Part shown: positions 39,858 through 49,431 of the stretch, one piece after another
Layout of the letters: each line of letters begins with the position of its first letter
How positions within the stretch are numbered: position 1 is the first letter of the stretch
Source of the DNA: Bacteroides sp.
Lineage (GTDB): Bacteria > Bacteroidota > Bacteroidia > Bacteroidales > Bacteroidaceae
Length of the DNA: 64,000 bases
Direction of reading: 5' to 3'
NCBI GenBank assembly: GCA_021201335.1
Contig: JAJQFD010000055.1
Coordinates: 1 to 64,000, forward strand
The notes under the pieces: model-generated
What the model was told of the DNA's origin: nothing
The model's input: the letters and a program-made list of their open reading frames with translations, nothing else
The model's database searches: none
Made by a program: the position numbers and the translations under genes

Positions 39858-40135
39858 CTATTTTGGAAATCTGTTAGAAATTTTACACTCATTATCTTTT
39901 TTTCAGTATTGCATGGGAGATTGCGAAGATCATCAAGCCATGAGGTTGTTTTATTACAAACAATAGCCGTAATAAAAGGTCCATCTTTTTGAATACGTTC
40001 TTCACACGCAGCTAAAGCTTCAATATTGCTTAGATAGAAATGAGAAGAATTATTTTCAACAACATTTAAATTAATATTAAATGCAGTAATTGCGGTAATG
40101 GCTACTACCATACTTCCAATAATTTTCTTTTTCAT
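39858..40135 (-). CDS. NVEALA-type precursor peptide, C-terminus shifted by one base
   Basis: A tandem paralog of the next gene: hydrophobic start (KKKIIGSMVVAITAITAFNIN), LSNIEALA, then ACEERIQKDGPFITAIVCN and LPCNTEKK. As read the frame ends with KIMSVKFLTDFQNS and only three cysteines. If the T7 run at 39897-39903 (plus strand) had one more T, the end would be KKDNECKISNRFPK, restoring the fourth cysteine seen in the paralog (KKDSECVF). The coordinates given use that corrected stop; the uncorrected stop is at 39854. Both peptides probably share a promoter. Confidence 0.78.
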
Positions 40136-40332
40136 ATTTAAATCTTACTTTTAGATTATAAAATTCTATTCAATTAATCGTATTTATCCTTTCAACGATT
40201 AAAGTCTCCTTGACCGCCACTTTTAATTCTTATTTTTTCTACACCTCCTTTCTTAAAAAGAAATTTAGGCCGAAAATATTGGTGCAATCCCTATTAAGTA
40301 TATATATTTTCGTCCTTGCTTTCCAGATATTA

Positions 40333-41394
40333 TCACTCTTTTATCATTACCGACGACTCATGCGCCAAATTCAAATTTCCTTCATATATTATACTATCAC
40401 CAGCATTCAGCCCTGCTGATATCACATAACTATCTGAATTCTCTTGAGCCGTCTCCACATAATTCCATATAGCTTTATCATTTTTTAATGTGAAAACTAC
40501 TTTTTTATTAGTACGCAATACAAGGGATGATTTAGGTACAATAAGTTGTTTCCCAAGCAATCGCTGTACCCGAACTTTCACATTCATGCCTTCATAAAAT
40601 TGATTATCTTTATTGGTTGCAATGGCTTTTATCATTACCATCCCATTTTTATCAATGAGAGGATTGATTTCCGAAACTCTTCCCTCTACCGCATAAGATG
40701 ATTGAGAAAATGGAGAAACAATTACTTTATCATTGACATGTATAAGTGACAATTCATTTTCCAGGATATGAAATATCACTTCAGGTTTCTGATTGTCTAT
40801 GATAAGGCAGAATGGATCACTGCCAGGTTGGTTATATTCTTTCATTGTCAGGTTAGCTATAACACCCCCAAAGGGAGCATATAAGGTAGCTGCATTCAAA
40901 TTATATGTTGACATTATATAATTATTCTGGCTTTGATCATAATTACTTCGTATTCTGGCTATTTTCATCACTTCAGGAGGAATACGTAAAGAATCGTTGA
41001 GTGAATATCCCTGCCCAATCAATACATCCTGCAAATCGAGTTTGGCACGTTCCAGTGATTCAATGGCTTGGTTCATACTGTTTTTCAATTTGAAATCATC
41101 CAATTCTGCCAGCTTCTGACCCTTCATAACTCGCTGTCCGTTTTTTACATAGATTCTCAGAATCTGGTCCTGTGATTGAAACCTTAATTCGGCTTTATTC
41201 ATGGAAGCAATCGTACCGTTAGAAATCACTTCATAATGAAAATCCTGATATTCCAGTAATTTGGCTTTAACTTCTGGTATATTTTCGTTTACTTCGATGA
41301 CTTCCAACTCATTCTCAGTTTCTTTTTTTGAAGGAGAGGAACAGGAATATACCAGAGGCATAAGGATGGTACAAAGTATTATGTACTTAATCAT
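40333..41394 (-). CDS. Membrane-fusion (periplasmic adaptor) lipoprotein
   Basis: A 353-residue adaptor starting MIKYIILCTILMPLVYSC, with the lipobox Cys at 18. The start is chosen because it overlaps the upstream stop by eight bases and puts the signal peptide at the N-terminus. A lipoyl-type domain (LRIYVKNGQRVMKGQKLAEL and TLYAPFGGVIANL) flanks a short helical hairpin, then beta-barrel and membrane-proximal domains (VPKSSLVLRTNKKVVFTL). This is the HlyD/AcrA fold that links an inner-membrane pump to TolC. It is the only adaptor in the island, so it is the likely partner of the two RND permeases and the TolC-type channel. Confidence 0.85.
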   Translation of the reverse strand: MIKYIILCTILMPLVYSCSSPSKKETENELEVIEVNENIPEVKAKLLEYQDFHYEVISNGTIASMNKAELRFQSQDQILRIYVKNGQRVMKGQKLAELDDFKLKNSMNQAIESLERAKLDLQDVLIGQGYSLNDSLRIPPEVMKIARIRSNYDQSQNNYIMSTYNLNAATLYAPFGGVIANLTMKEYNQPGSDPFCLIIDNQKPEVIFHILENELSLIHVNDKVIVSPFSQSSYAVEGRVSEINPLIDKNGMVMIKAIATNKDNQFYEGMNVKVRVQRLLGKQLIVPKSSLVLRTNKKVVFTLKNDKAIWNYVETAQENSDSYVISAGLNAGDSIIYEGNLNLAHESSVMIKE

Positions 41395-43225
41395 ATTTAT
41401 TGGGATTATATTTTTCACACATTGATTTTACTTTTTCTCTTATTTCATTTACCGCCTCAGAATGAACTTTAGCTTCTTTAGAATGTATAAAGTCAGCCAT
41501 TTCGCACACCTTTTCATACCGGCCAGTTTCTTCGTAGAGTTTCGACAACAAGTAATAGGGATAAAGGCGGCTTGGTACAATTAATGATGCTTTGATAAAA
41601 CTCTGCTCTGCTAGTTCATAAAGTTTCATGGCCTGATAATTTTTACCTTTGATATTGTATAGCATTGGATCACAACTTATCGCCATTGCTTTTTCCAAAA
41701 TCAGATTACTTTTTTCATACTGTTCTGATTTTGATAGGCTATGAGCATATTCAAAGAGAAATTCAGTTTCATGTTGTAAAAACGGATACAAATTATCATA
41801 TTCTGTTATTGCTTCTTGATGAAAACCAATATTTAATAAGATCTTTGTTTTTTGCCAACCTTTATATGCTTGATACATCGGCATTTTTTTTATAAACAAG
41901 TACACCTGTAACTGCAACCAAGGTGAAAAGAAAAAATATACGGATCATTGAAAAACGTTGATTACCAACACTCGTCATTTCCGAAGTCAAAGCCAGCAAA
42001 AAGACAAGGGATATAAGAAACGGAAGAATACTAAACGGATAGGACATAAAAGCAAAAGCAAGAAGAGAAGCTAATGAGCCTATTACTCCCCATTTTTTTT
42101 CTTGAAACCCAGATAAAAAGCATATACAATGAGGCAAACAAACAGTAAAAAAGGAATTATTCCAACCTCGATACTTAACTGAAAATATTCATTGAACCCA
42201 TACTCCGGATTTCCGGCAACGTTCCGCTCTTGTTCGGTGAATTGCTGATTCTTAAAATAATTAGCTTGTTGATCTCCATAAACTCCTGGAAAATTGCCCA
42301 ATCCTACTCCCCACGGATGTTCACCAATAACATTTGCCGATATTTTCCAGATCAGAAACCTCCCATCAGCAGAATCTTTCTTCAAATAATAAATTCCCGC
42401 CATAGCAAGGATTATTAGAAAGGAACCCAGAATCAAGATTTTGTTTTTAAATCGTTTTATATAACTCAAAATATAATTCTCATAATTCTTAAATTGATAG
42501 ATGTAACATAATCCTGTTACTATGCACCCCAAGAGCATGGCAATCCAGGATGCTCTACTCATGGTAGAAGGAAGGATCAAAACAATGCTGATCAACGTAA
42601 TAACGGATACACTCCATCTAAAATAGTAGGGTATATAGAATATCTGGAATTTATTATTCAACATTGGGTAATCCCGAAGTATATAATAGAAGGCTAAAGG
42701 GGCCACCATAGATAGGTAACCAGCGTATGGTCCCGGATTAAAAAAAGATCCAGTAGTTTTAAAAAGATTATGGAAGGATGGAGAAAGTCCATACAACTGT
42801 CTTAATCCCCACAGAGCCTCTATAAAGCCTGTTAATACAAAAAATACAATAAGAATAAAAGCATTCCATTTGTCTTGTACAATAAATATTTTGATATAAA
42901 TGTATAAAAAGAAGATTAATCCTAACTGAATGGATTGAAAAGTAACTAATCGATTATGGTAATAGGTAACAAAGAATGAGGTAAGGCAAAATAATGCAAT
43001 CAGCAAATCCAAAAGTGAAAAAGATATTTTTTTATGATTCAGACAATAAGAAAAAAAGGTGGCTAACGAAACGATTAAAAGAGAGAAGTAGAACCAAATA
43101 TATTTCCCGGAAATAATCCCATTTGCCATATCTTTGCTTATTGCAAAAACTGTTGAAAGAACCAGAACAAATGGAACTGTAAGAATTAAATTTATTATAG
43201 CCTTCATCCTATATCTCTGTTTCAT
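41387..43225 (-). pseudogene. O-antigen ligase/Wzy-like membrane protein with C-terminal TPR, two frameshifts
   Basis: The corrected product is about 612 residues: some twelve helices with GSFFNPGPYAGYLSM and the Wzy_C-type segment NPEYGFNEYFQLSIEVGIIP, then a C-terminal region of TPR-like helices (QYEKSNLILEKAMAISC, LAEQSFIKASLIV). The frame breaks twice: in the T8 run at 42093-42100 (nine Ts keep frame and join GFKKKK to WGVIGSLASL) and in the T8 run at 41884-41891 (seven Ts join LVYKK to MPMYQAYKGW). Relatives ligate or polymerise lipid-linked sugars; the PglL branch glycosylates proteins. It lies six bases after the signal peptidase gene and overlaps the adaptor start. Confidence 0.8.
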
Positions 43226-43231
43226 GTTCTG

Positions 43232-44113
43232 CTATTTTATTTTCTTTAAAAAATCGCTCCATTTTGTTTTTCCTGTAGATATATCTTTTATATTCCATAC
43301 AAAAGCAACTTTCCCAACAATATGATCTTCCGATAATAACCCCCAATAGCGTGAATCTTGTGAATCAAAAACAAAGTCACCAGCCATAAAATAATAGTTT
43401 TTAGTAAAAGTATATTTCTGTATGGTGCTATCCCCCATTAATACATGCATCGCTTTTGTTTTGATTGTTTTCCGACTTTCAAATTCAATGAGTTTCTTAT
43501 AGAGTATAATATTAAGGGTATCAATTAACAACGTTTCATTCTTTCGTGGCACATACAAGGGGCCGAAATTCTTTATATTCCATGAATAGCGTGTATCAAA
43601 TGGAAAACAGTTATATATATCCGAATTAAAATCATTGTCTTTTCTTTCTGCCAGATATTGTTGATTTTTATAACACCCAAGTGTATCTGACGACTGGGTA
43701 ACTTTATAAATCCCATTTTCAATATAAAAGGTATCTCCTGGAATGGCCACACATCGCTTGGCATAAAATACATTCATATCTATACTCATTCGCTGCCAAT
43801 CAGAATACGGGAAATTGAAAATCAATACCTCATTCCGTTTTACAGAAAATCCTGGCATTCTTTTTACTTCAGGAACTTCACCTTTTTTAAGCGTAAAGAA
43901 ATTAGTGATAATACGCGCACCTGGAGTTAATTTACTTACTAAAACCTGTTCACCCGCTTTTATGCTAGGTTCCATAGAAGGAGTGGGAATAGAGAATTTG
44001 GCAAAAACAAAAACACGCAAAATGATCGCTAATGAACTTGTGAAAAATATCACTAAAGTCCATTGCAAAAGATTTTTTAATCCGTATTTCAGTTTATGTT
44101 TTATTTCCTTCAT
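43232..44113 (-). CDS. Type I signal peptidase (S26), island-specific
   Basis: A 293-residue membrane peptidase. One N-terminal helix (residues about 17-37) is followed by the catalytic serine at residue 46 in PTPSMEP and the general-base lysine at residue 119 in FYAKRCVAIPGD. Box E is GDFVFDSQDSRYWG. It has a longer insertion (about 140-210) than housekeeping enzymes. It sits in the peptide island, six bases before the Wzy-like gene, which suggests a dedicated role in cleaving the NVEALA precursors after EALA. Housekeeping lepB would be elsewhere in the genome. Confidence 0.9.
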   Translation of the reverse strand: MKEIKHKLKYGLKNLLQWTLVIFFTSSLAIILRVFVFAKFSIPTPSMEPSIKAGEQVLVSKLTPGARIITNFFTLKKGEVPEVKRMPGFSVKRNEVLIFNFPYSDWQRMSIDMNVFYAKRCVAIPGDTFYIENGIYKVTQSSDTLGCYKNQQYLAERKDNDFNSDIYNCFPFDTRYSWNIKNFGPLYVPRKNETLLIDTLNIILYKKLIEFESRKTIKTKAMHVLMGDSTIQKYTFTKNYYFMAGDFVFDSQDSRYWGLLSEDHIVGKVAFVWNIKDISTGKTKWSDFLKKIK

Positions 44114-44217
44114 GATACTTTTTAGGTTTAAAAGCCACTCAAATCACAGAATTATCTTTTGTATTGATCCTTTTACTTAATTATAGGGATACTATACTAA
44201 TTTGAATACAAGATTAA

Positions 44218-45266
44218 TTAAAACTTTATAACCAATAATTTAGGATTTGATTCTTCATCGTTGGGGTCATAAGCAGACAGTATTATATACCCTTCAATAT
44301 GCTTCATGAAATATTGAAATTTCAATTCTTCTTTTGAATCATAAAAATAACATACAGATACTTTCGAGGATTCTTTATTATATCTTGCTATGTTCATATT
44401 TCCTTGAAAAGTAAATATAAACCAGAGGTCATTTATGTCTTCTTGGACATATCTAATACCTGTAGCTAACCAAGAACTATTTGAATTAAGGTATTCTATA
44501 ATTTCTCCGATTTCTCTATTTACTCTTTCAATTTCTGGAACCTTATTTTTTTGAAAATCAATATAATATTCAGGGAAAACTTTATTATCTTTTATTGTAT
44601 AAATCGTATCATTCAAAAACTCCCAATATGAAATATGATCATCATACGCATAACAATAGTCGAACACTCCTATGCCAGAAGTTAAATTTCTATTATCAAT
44701 ATTACTTATCATATCCAGATCTTCATCCAAAATAGCCAGAGTAGGTACTTGTACTCTATCTCCCTGATATTTCTTCCTCCCTATGTATCTATGGCCATAA
44801 ACCGGATATATGGAAGACATACTTTCAACTATTTTCTTGGAGGAAATGAAGGATCCATCCGTTGCATAAATGAATAATGTTTGAAGATTACTATCATATG
44901 TGTTCATATTACCTTCTTCAAAAAAAATGAATCAACACTTGTATATTCGCCAGGACCTGAACCTCTTTTTCCTATGCTATGTAAAAAATTGCCTTGCGTG
45001 TTAAATACCAAGAGGCGGTGCTTATCATAAACATAGATTTTATTATTTATAATTTCGATCTGCTCAATTTCAGTTAATAATGAATTATCTGTTAATTCAA
45101 GTTCTATTTCTGTGATTTCGCACTGTGTATTATTTCTTATATCAATGGCTTTTGCAGCTTCAATATCTATAGCAATGGTTTCAAAATGATGATTATCAAC
45201 TCTTTTATTACAAGAGATTAGAAATAATGCATACAACCCTACAAATAAATAAATAAAAACTTTCAT
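44218..45266 (-). pseudogene. Six-bladed beta-propeller lipoprotein, frameshifted
   Basis: The product would be about 349 residues with lipobox LFLISC, FNTQGNFLHSIGKRGSGPGE (the family's blade-one hallmark) and further blades to LLVIKF. The A8 run at 44920-44927 breaks it; nine would join TSVDSFF to FEEGNMNTYDSNLQTLF. As read, translation stops after 120 residues. It is preceded by an NVEALA gene and a perfect stem-loop, the same order as at 39 kb and 50 kb. Its length is slightly shorter than the two intact paralogs. Confidence 0.75.
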
Positions 45267-45297
45267 ATTTAAATATTAGTTGTGTTTGATAAATGAC

Positions 45298-45330
45298 ACT
45301 ACAATTAGTGATAAAATCACTAATTGTAGT
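45298..45330 (-). other. Intercistronic stem-loop between NVEALA and propeller genes
   Basis: ACTACAATTAGTGAT and ATCACTAATTGTAGT form a perfect 15-base stem with a three-base loop. There is no T-run after it in the direction of transcription. Confidence 0.75.
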
Positions 45331-45351
45331 AAATAAATACTAGAAATAATC

Positions 45352-45621
45352 TCAGACGCATTTACAGTTATTTTGCTTACATTGCGCTCTTTGCCCTGAT
45401 GGACAATCTGCACTGCAAGACAACTTTACTGTTTGTCCCATTACATTTGCAAACCATTCGGTACTACACCTGCTTCTATCATCGTTTTCCCCTGCCAATG
45501 CTTCAATATTTTCCAAACTTAAAAAAGAAAAATTGTTATTATTAGTTTCGTGTGTAATATTAAATGACATTATCGCTGCAATAACCAAAACTAATACTCC
45601 GCCTAAAATTTTTTTCTTCAT
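45352..45621 (-). CDS. NVEALA-type precursor peptide, Cys-rich
   Basis: An 89-residue precursor with an N-terminal helix (KKKILGGVLVLVIAAIMSF), a polar linker rich in Asn, LENIEALA at residues 36-43, and a 46-residue mature part with six cysteines (RCSTEW, LSCSADCPSG, AQCKQNNCKCV). The even number of cysteines fits disulfide bonds formed in the periplasm or outside. It differs in sequence from the tandem pair at 39.6-40.1 kb after the motif, so the leader is conserved and the cargo is not. Confidence 0.82.
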   Translation of the reverse strand: MKKKILGGVLVLVIAAIMSFNITHETNNNNFSFLSLENIEALAGENDDRSRCSTEWFANVMGQTVKLSCSADCPSGQRAQCKQNNCKCV

Positions 45622-45683
45622 ATAAATTAAATTTTCTTATTAATAATTCCTATATTTAACTGTATATATCATTTCAACAGTCC

Positions 45684-45699
45684 ATCTCACCAGTGAGAT
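45684..45699. promoter_or_regulatory. Inverted repeat upstream of the NVEALA gene
   Basis: ATCTCACCAGTGAGAT is a perfect 16-base dyad 63 bases before the peptide start. It could be an operator or a small hairpin in the leader. Confidence 0.4.
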
Positions 45700-45819
45700 T
45701 TTCAATTTCTGATCTTTATATTTGCCAATACCTCCTTTTTTTCAAACAAGCAAGGAAAACAGGTGGTATATAATTGTCTGGCTTTGCAAGAGAAGACAAT
45801 CCTCCACCCTTTCCTTCAT

Positions 45820-46707
45820 TTATCCTTGCGTCAAACCTTTCAATATCAGTTTTTTGGAACCTTCTTTACTATTACAATACACAATAATGGTTTTATTGAA
45901 ATAGCCCGAAGTATCCGGTGTTATTCTAATTTTAATTTCTGTTTTTGCTCCAGGATTTATGGGTCGTTTATCCCATTCTGGAACTGTACAGCCACAGGAA
46001 GCAGAAATATCTGATATCACTAAAGGAATATCTCCAGTATTATGGAGTATGAATGTTGCTATAGATAATTGATTTATCTTTAAATTTTCTAACTCAATCT
46101 CCGTATTTTCCGCTTCTAACGTAGTTAATTGCGAAGGCATTGGTTCTCCAGTCTCTTCTTTAGTAATCGTTCGCTTATAAAGATCCCATATTTGAGGATT
46201 GATAACTGGATTCCCAATCAAAAGCACTTTATTTTCTTCATTCAAAAGAAAGCATTGATAATTCATTTCTTTAGGCAGCTTATTCAGTTTATCAAGTTTG
46301 CCTTCTCTATCCATAAATACCATTTTTCTGAAATTATCACGCTTCAATTGAAAATTTAATTCGCTTTCATCTTTAGGATGAAAATAGAAATGGAAACTGA
46401 CTTTATCTGCCATCAATTCGCTAGCCTCTTGCATATATGCCATCCACTTATAAAGTTGTAATTTACAACTAGTACATCCGACTGAATCGGTGTAAATAAG
46501 TATTTTAAAAGGTGTATCTTTAATCGTATAGATTGTGTCCCTCCCCCAATAAGTAGTTGACACATCAGATGGAAACTGAATTTCTTTCCCCACCCATTCG
46601 GCAACTATTCTTTTTGCATTAGCTAATTGTTCGTTCTTTTTGCAAGAAGCGATGAATAAAAATAAATATATACTTATTACGTAAATAAGAACTTTCCTGT
46701 TTTTCAT
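45820..46707 (-). CDS. Thioredoxin-like plus DUF1573 lipoprotein
   Basis: A 295-residue lipoprotein (lipobox FIASC, Cys at about 23). Residues about 40-190 form a thioredoxin-like domain with the CxxC motif DSVGCTSCKLQL. Residues about 200-295 are a DUF1573 immunoglobulin-like domain (LHNTGDIPLVISDISASCGC). Similar two-domain lipoproteins accompany NVEALA/propeller loci. Possible roles are isomerising or reducing disulfides in the exported peptides, or sensing. It lies between the transglutaminase-like gene and an NVEALA gene, with a spacer of about 200 bases on the peptide side. Confidence 0.78.
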   Translation of the reverse strand: MKNRKVLIYVISIYLFLFIASCKKNEQLANAKRIVAEWVGKEIQFPSDVSTTYWGRDTIYTIKDTPFKILIYTDSVGCTSCKLQLYKWMAYMQEASELMADKVSFHFYFHPKDESELNFQLKRDNFRKMVFMDREGKLDKLNKLPKEMNYQCFLLNEENKVLLIGNPVINPQIWDLYKRTITKEETGEPMPSQLTTLEAENTEIELENLKINQLSIATFILHNTGDIPLVISDISASCGCTVPEWDKRPINPGAKTEIKIRITPDTSGYFNKTIIVYCNSKEGSKKLILKGLTQG

Positions 46708-46772
46708 TATTTAATCAGATTTTTAATGAACAAAGTATTTAAATAGTTTATCGTGAATTTAGTTTATTGATT

Positions 46773-48749
46773 TTACCACCATTCCTGCTTACCTTCCCGA
46801 TATGTAAATATTCGTTCTTCCTTTCCTTTGGTGAGACATCGAAGTAAAAAAAGAGCATTCGTTGGACAATCTTTATAAGAAAGAAATACATCATGAGTTT
46901 TTCTCTTTCCTAAAGACTGAAAACATCCCTTTGACCAAAAGAAAAGTTCATACTCATTATCTGTTTCGATATTATTACCGTCACCCCGCATGATACAAGT
47001 GATTCGTGATATATTTATCGGTTTCCCAAAGTCCATTCCAATCCATGAATCAGAAGGAGTAGGTGCATCAAAAAATGTCAATAAATTCCCATCAAAAACA
47101 GCCTCTCTTTCATATATCTTTTCACGCCTATACGAACCCTTGGTACCAATCACCCTCCCTATTGTAGAATATATTGAGTCTCTTTCGTAAAAAGCGAGTT
47201 CAGCTACATTTACAAATCCGTAATGAGAAGAATAGTATCGCCAATATCTGTATTTTTGATTATTTTCTTTTAGCTCGATTTCATTTTCCAAGTTCAAAAA
47301 AGTATGAATGGTTACACTGTCCTCAAAGTTAGCAGTATGGGCTGCCTGGATTTTGGCACCTAATATTCTTAAATTTTCACCATAACTGTAAGGCATACTG
47401 GGATATTTTCTATATAATTTTAGTGTCTGCCGATTGATTGTATCAGGAGTTAAAAGAATCTTTTTACCAGTCAAATCCACCTTTATAGGGTCACTCAATG
47501 AATATATACCATCTGAAGCGTATAATACTGGCAAATAAACAATATCCTTGCCTACTTTTTCAAACAAAAAGCCATCTCCTTCTCTTCTTCCCCAAGCTAC
47601 AGGTATCCATTCTTCGTTATTAAAAACTGAGAGGTATGCATACTTACATTCTGTTTTTTCATTTAGACGTACAAAAATATCTGTTGTATTCATATACTCT
47701 TCTGTGACGTCTTTTAAAAAAGGAGTTTTGAAAGCCTGAGGAACACGCTTCTCCACCTCGTTTAATCGCTTTAATTCTTTATTCTTAGCATATGTCATTC
47801 TATACACTTTTGCCATTTTATGATCCTTTTTATGAGGTGTTCCGGCCGGAGTATTGGCTCCTTCAAAAGCCGATGTTTTACCAGTATTCTCTAATAAAAC
47901 ATTCCATACATGTCCCATATTTCTAAAAGGCCACTGAGGTGTTAAATCTATAGCACAGGGAATTCCTTTCGCTCTTAAAACTGCTGTCGCCATGATGGAG
48001 TATTCTTCACAAGTACCGCATGGTATTTTAAGTAATGTCCTAAGAGGTTTTACCGGAGGAAACGAAACTGGCCATATCCTTGGAAAAATATCTTGTCGCA
48101 TATTTTCTGTTACAATGTTGCAGGCTGCATAAGCACTCTTTTCATAAAGAGAACAATAACTAAGATTAACCAGTGATTGATTGTAAGACTCCAGACTATA
48201 TTCTCTCCAATCATCTAGTGCCTGTCCTTCAACAACTTTGTACGGCAATAAATATTCACAAAACTCATCAAATGTCAAATGAGTGGACCATGGTTCTTCT
48301 TTCCAAACCTTGTATGCAAAATCTATATTTTTGATCAGATATTCTGAAGAAATAAATTTTACATCCTCGACCTTATGAGAAAAGTCATTTTCATATTTTG
48401 AAATTTCCCGTATATATAATGTATCTATTTCTTCATAATTCATTGTTCTTCCCATTGTTAATACAGAATCTAATTCTCCAAAATAATTTTTCAGCAAAAA
48501 TGTGTTTTCAAAAGAATAATGTCCGGGCATATTTTCTATTAAGAAACAAGCTGCTTTATACTTTAAAGTATCATCTTTATAATGGTAAAGTACTTTTTCG
48601 AGTTCAAATCTATTTTCTGAAGCATATGTTAACGCCTCCTCTAATAAATTAAAAGTCTTCTTCTGACAACTGCACAAAGTCACAACTCCATACAAAAGAA
48701 TAATTATTATTTTTAGCGCAATAAATATGTCACTACTCTTCATCTTCAA
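46773..48749 (-). CDS. Transglutaminase-like lipoprotein with C-terminal beta-sandwich
   Basis: A 658-residue lipoprotein (signal helix IIIILLYGVVTLCSC). After a helical region, a transglutaminase-like core shows the Cys in PCGTCEEYSIMATAVLRAKG and the His in FRNMGHVWNVLLEN. The C-terminal third ends in a discoidin-like domain with TFFDAPTPSDSWIGMDFG and ERIFTYREGKQEWW. Such proteins may crosslink, cleave or merely bind peptides. It heads the minus-strand run of the island. A close paralog on the other strand (51565-53528) shares the same domain order and C-terminal ending. Confidence 0.82.
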   Translation of the reverse strand: MKMKSSDIFIALKIIIILLYGVVTLCSCQKKTFNLLEEALTYASENRFELEKVLYHYKDDTLKYKAACFLIENMPGHYSFENTFLLKNYFGELDSVLTMGRTMNYEEIDTLYIREISKYENDFSHKVEDVKFISSEYLIKNIDFAYKVWKEEPWSTHLTFDEFCEYLLPYKVVEGQALDDWREYSLESYNQSLVNLSYCSLYEKSAYAACNIVTENMRQDIFPRIWPVSFPPVKPLRTLLKIPCGTCEEYSIMATAVLRAKGIPCAIDLTPQWPFRNMGHVWNVLLENTGKTSAFEGANTPAGTPHKKDHKMAKVYRMTYAKNKELKRLNEVEKRVPQAFKTPFLKDVTEEYMNTTDIFVRLNEKTECKYAYLSVFNNEEWIPVAWGRREGDGFLFEKVGKDIVYLPVLYASDGIYSLSDPIKVDLTGKKILLTPDTINRQTLKLYRKYPSMPYSYGENLRILGAKIQAAHTANFEDSVTIHTFLNLENEIELKENNQKYRYWRYYSSHYGFVNVAELAFYERDSIYSTIGRVIGTKGSYRREKIYEREAVFDGNLLTFFDAPTPSDSWIGMDFGKPINISRITCIMRGDGNNIETDNEYELFFWSKGCFQSLGKRKTHDVFLSYKDCPTNALFLLRCLTKGKEERIFTYREGKQEWW

Positions 48750-48983
48750 GAAAAAATTGGTGCAGATTAATATGGTACTTTATATGGATACAAAAGAAAG
48801 CTATAATAAATAATTTTCTTAAAACAAATGCTGAATAAAAAGGTAATTTTGAAGCATTTCCTTGGTTACACAGGTTACAATTTATATTTAAGACATACAT
48901 ACTATTGATTTGTCGTAGTTTTTTGTTTGGGTTTGGGTAATCAAAGAATGTATGTTACGTATATTAATCCTCTAGATTATTCT

Positions 48984-49248
48984 TAAATAGTACATCTTCT
49001 TTTATTTTTTTAAATTAAGAATATATATGACGTTTCAATCCAAATAAAACGAGCAAAGAGGATAAACTAATCCACTAATTATCAATTATTTACAAAAACA
49101 GAGTAAAGGGTATATAACTAAAGGGTGCCAAGATATATAACTAAGCATGCCTTAGGTATATAACTAAGCACCCTTTAGTTATATACCTTGGCAGTCGTTT
49201 ATTTTGAAGCATACAGAAATCCTAACAAACCACTGTAATAATCTGATT
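48984..49248 (+). repeat. Island-flanking direct repeat, right copy
   Basis: About 265 bases related to 29261-29523 in the same orientation. Its core, 49110-49186, is also 77 bases long, with arms of GTATATAACTAAAGGG and its complement extending to 20 perfect bases, plus the internal CTAAGCATGCCTTAG dyad. The rest of 48750-49431 holds no credible gene. Confidence 0.8.
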
Positions 49249-49431
49249 TTAACTCCTCGGCATTAACTTTAATTCCTTTGGATATACTTTATCGTCTTGA
49301 CCTTTCTTATTTTTTTTAGTATCACTGATATATTCTGTTGCAAAAAATAACTTAATTAATATACTCCCAAGAAGCAACTTTGTGATCATATTATTCTATT
49401 ACTAAACAGTTAAAATAAATACCATCTTCAA

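Noticed and set aside
45722..46014. Plus-strand short frames between the NVEALA and DUF1573 genes
   Set aside because: They overlap the DUF1573 gene antisense and show no family features.
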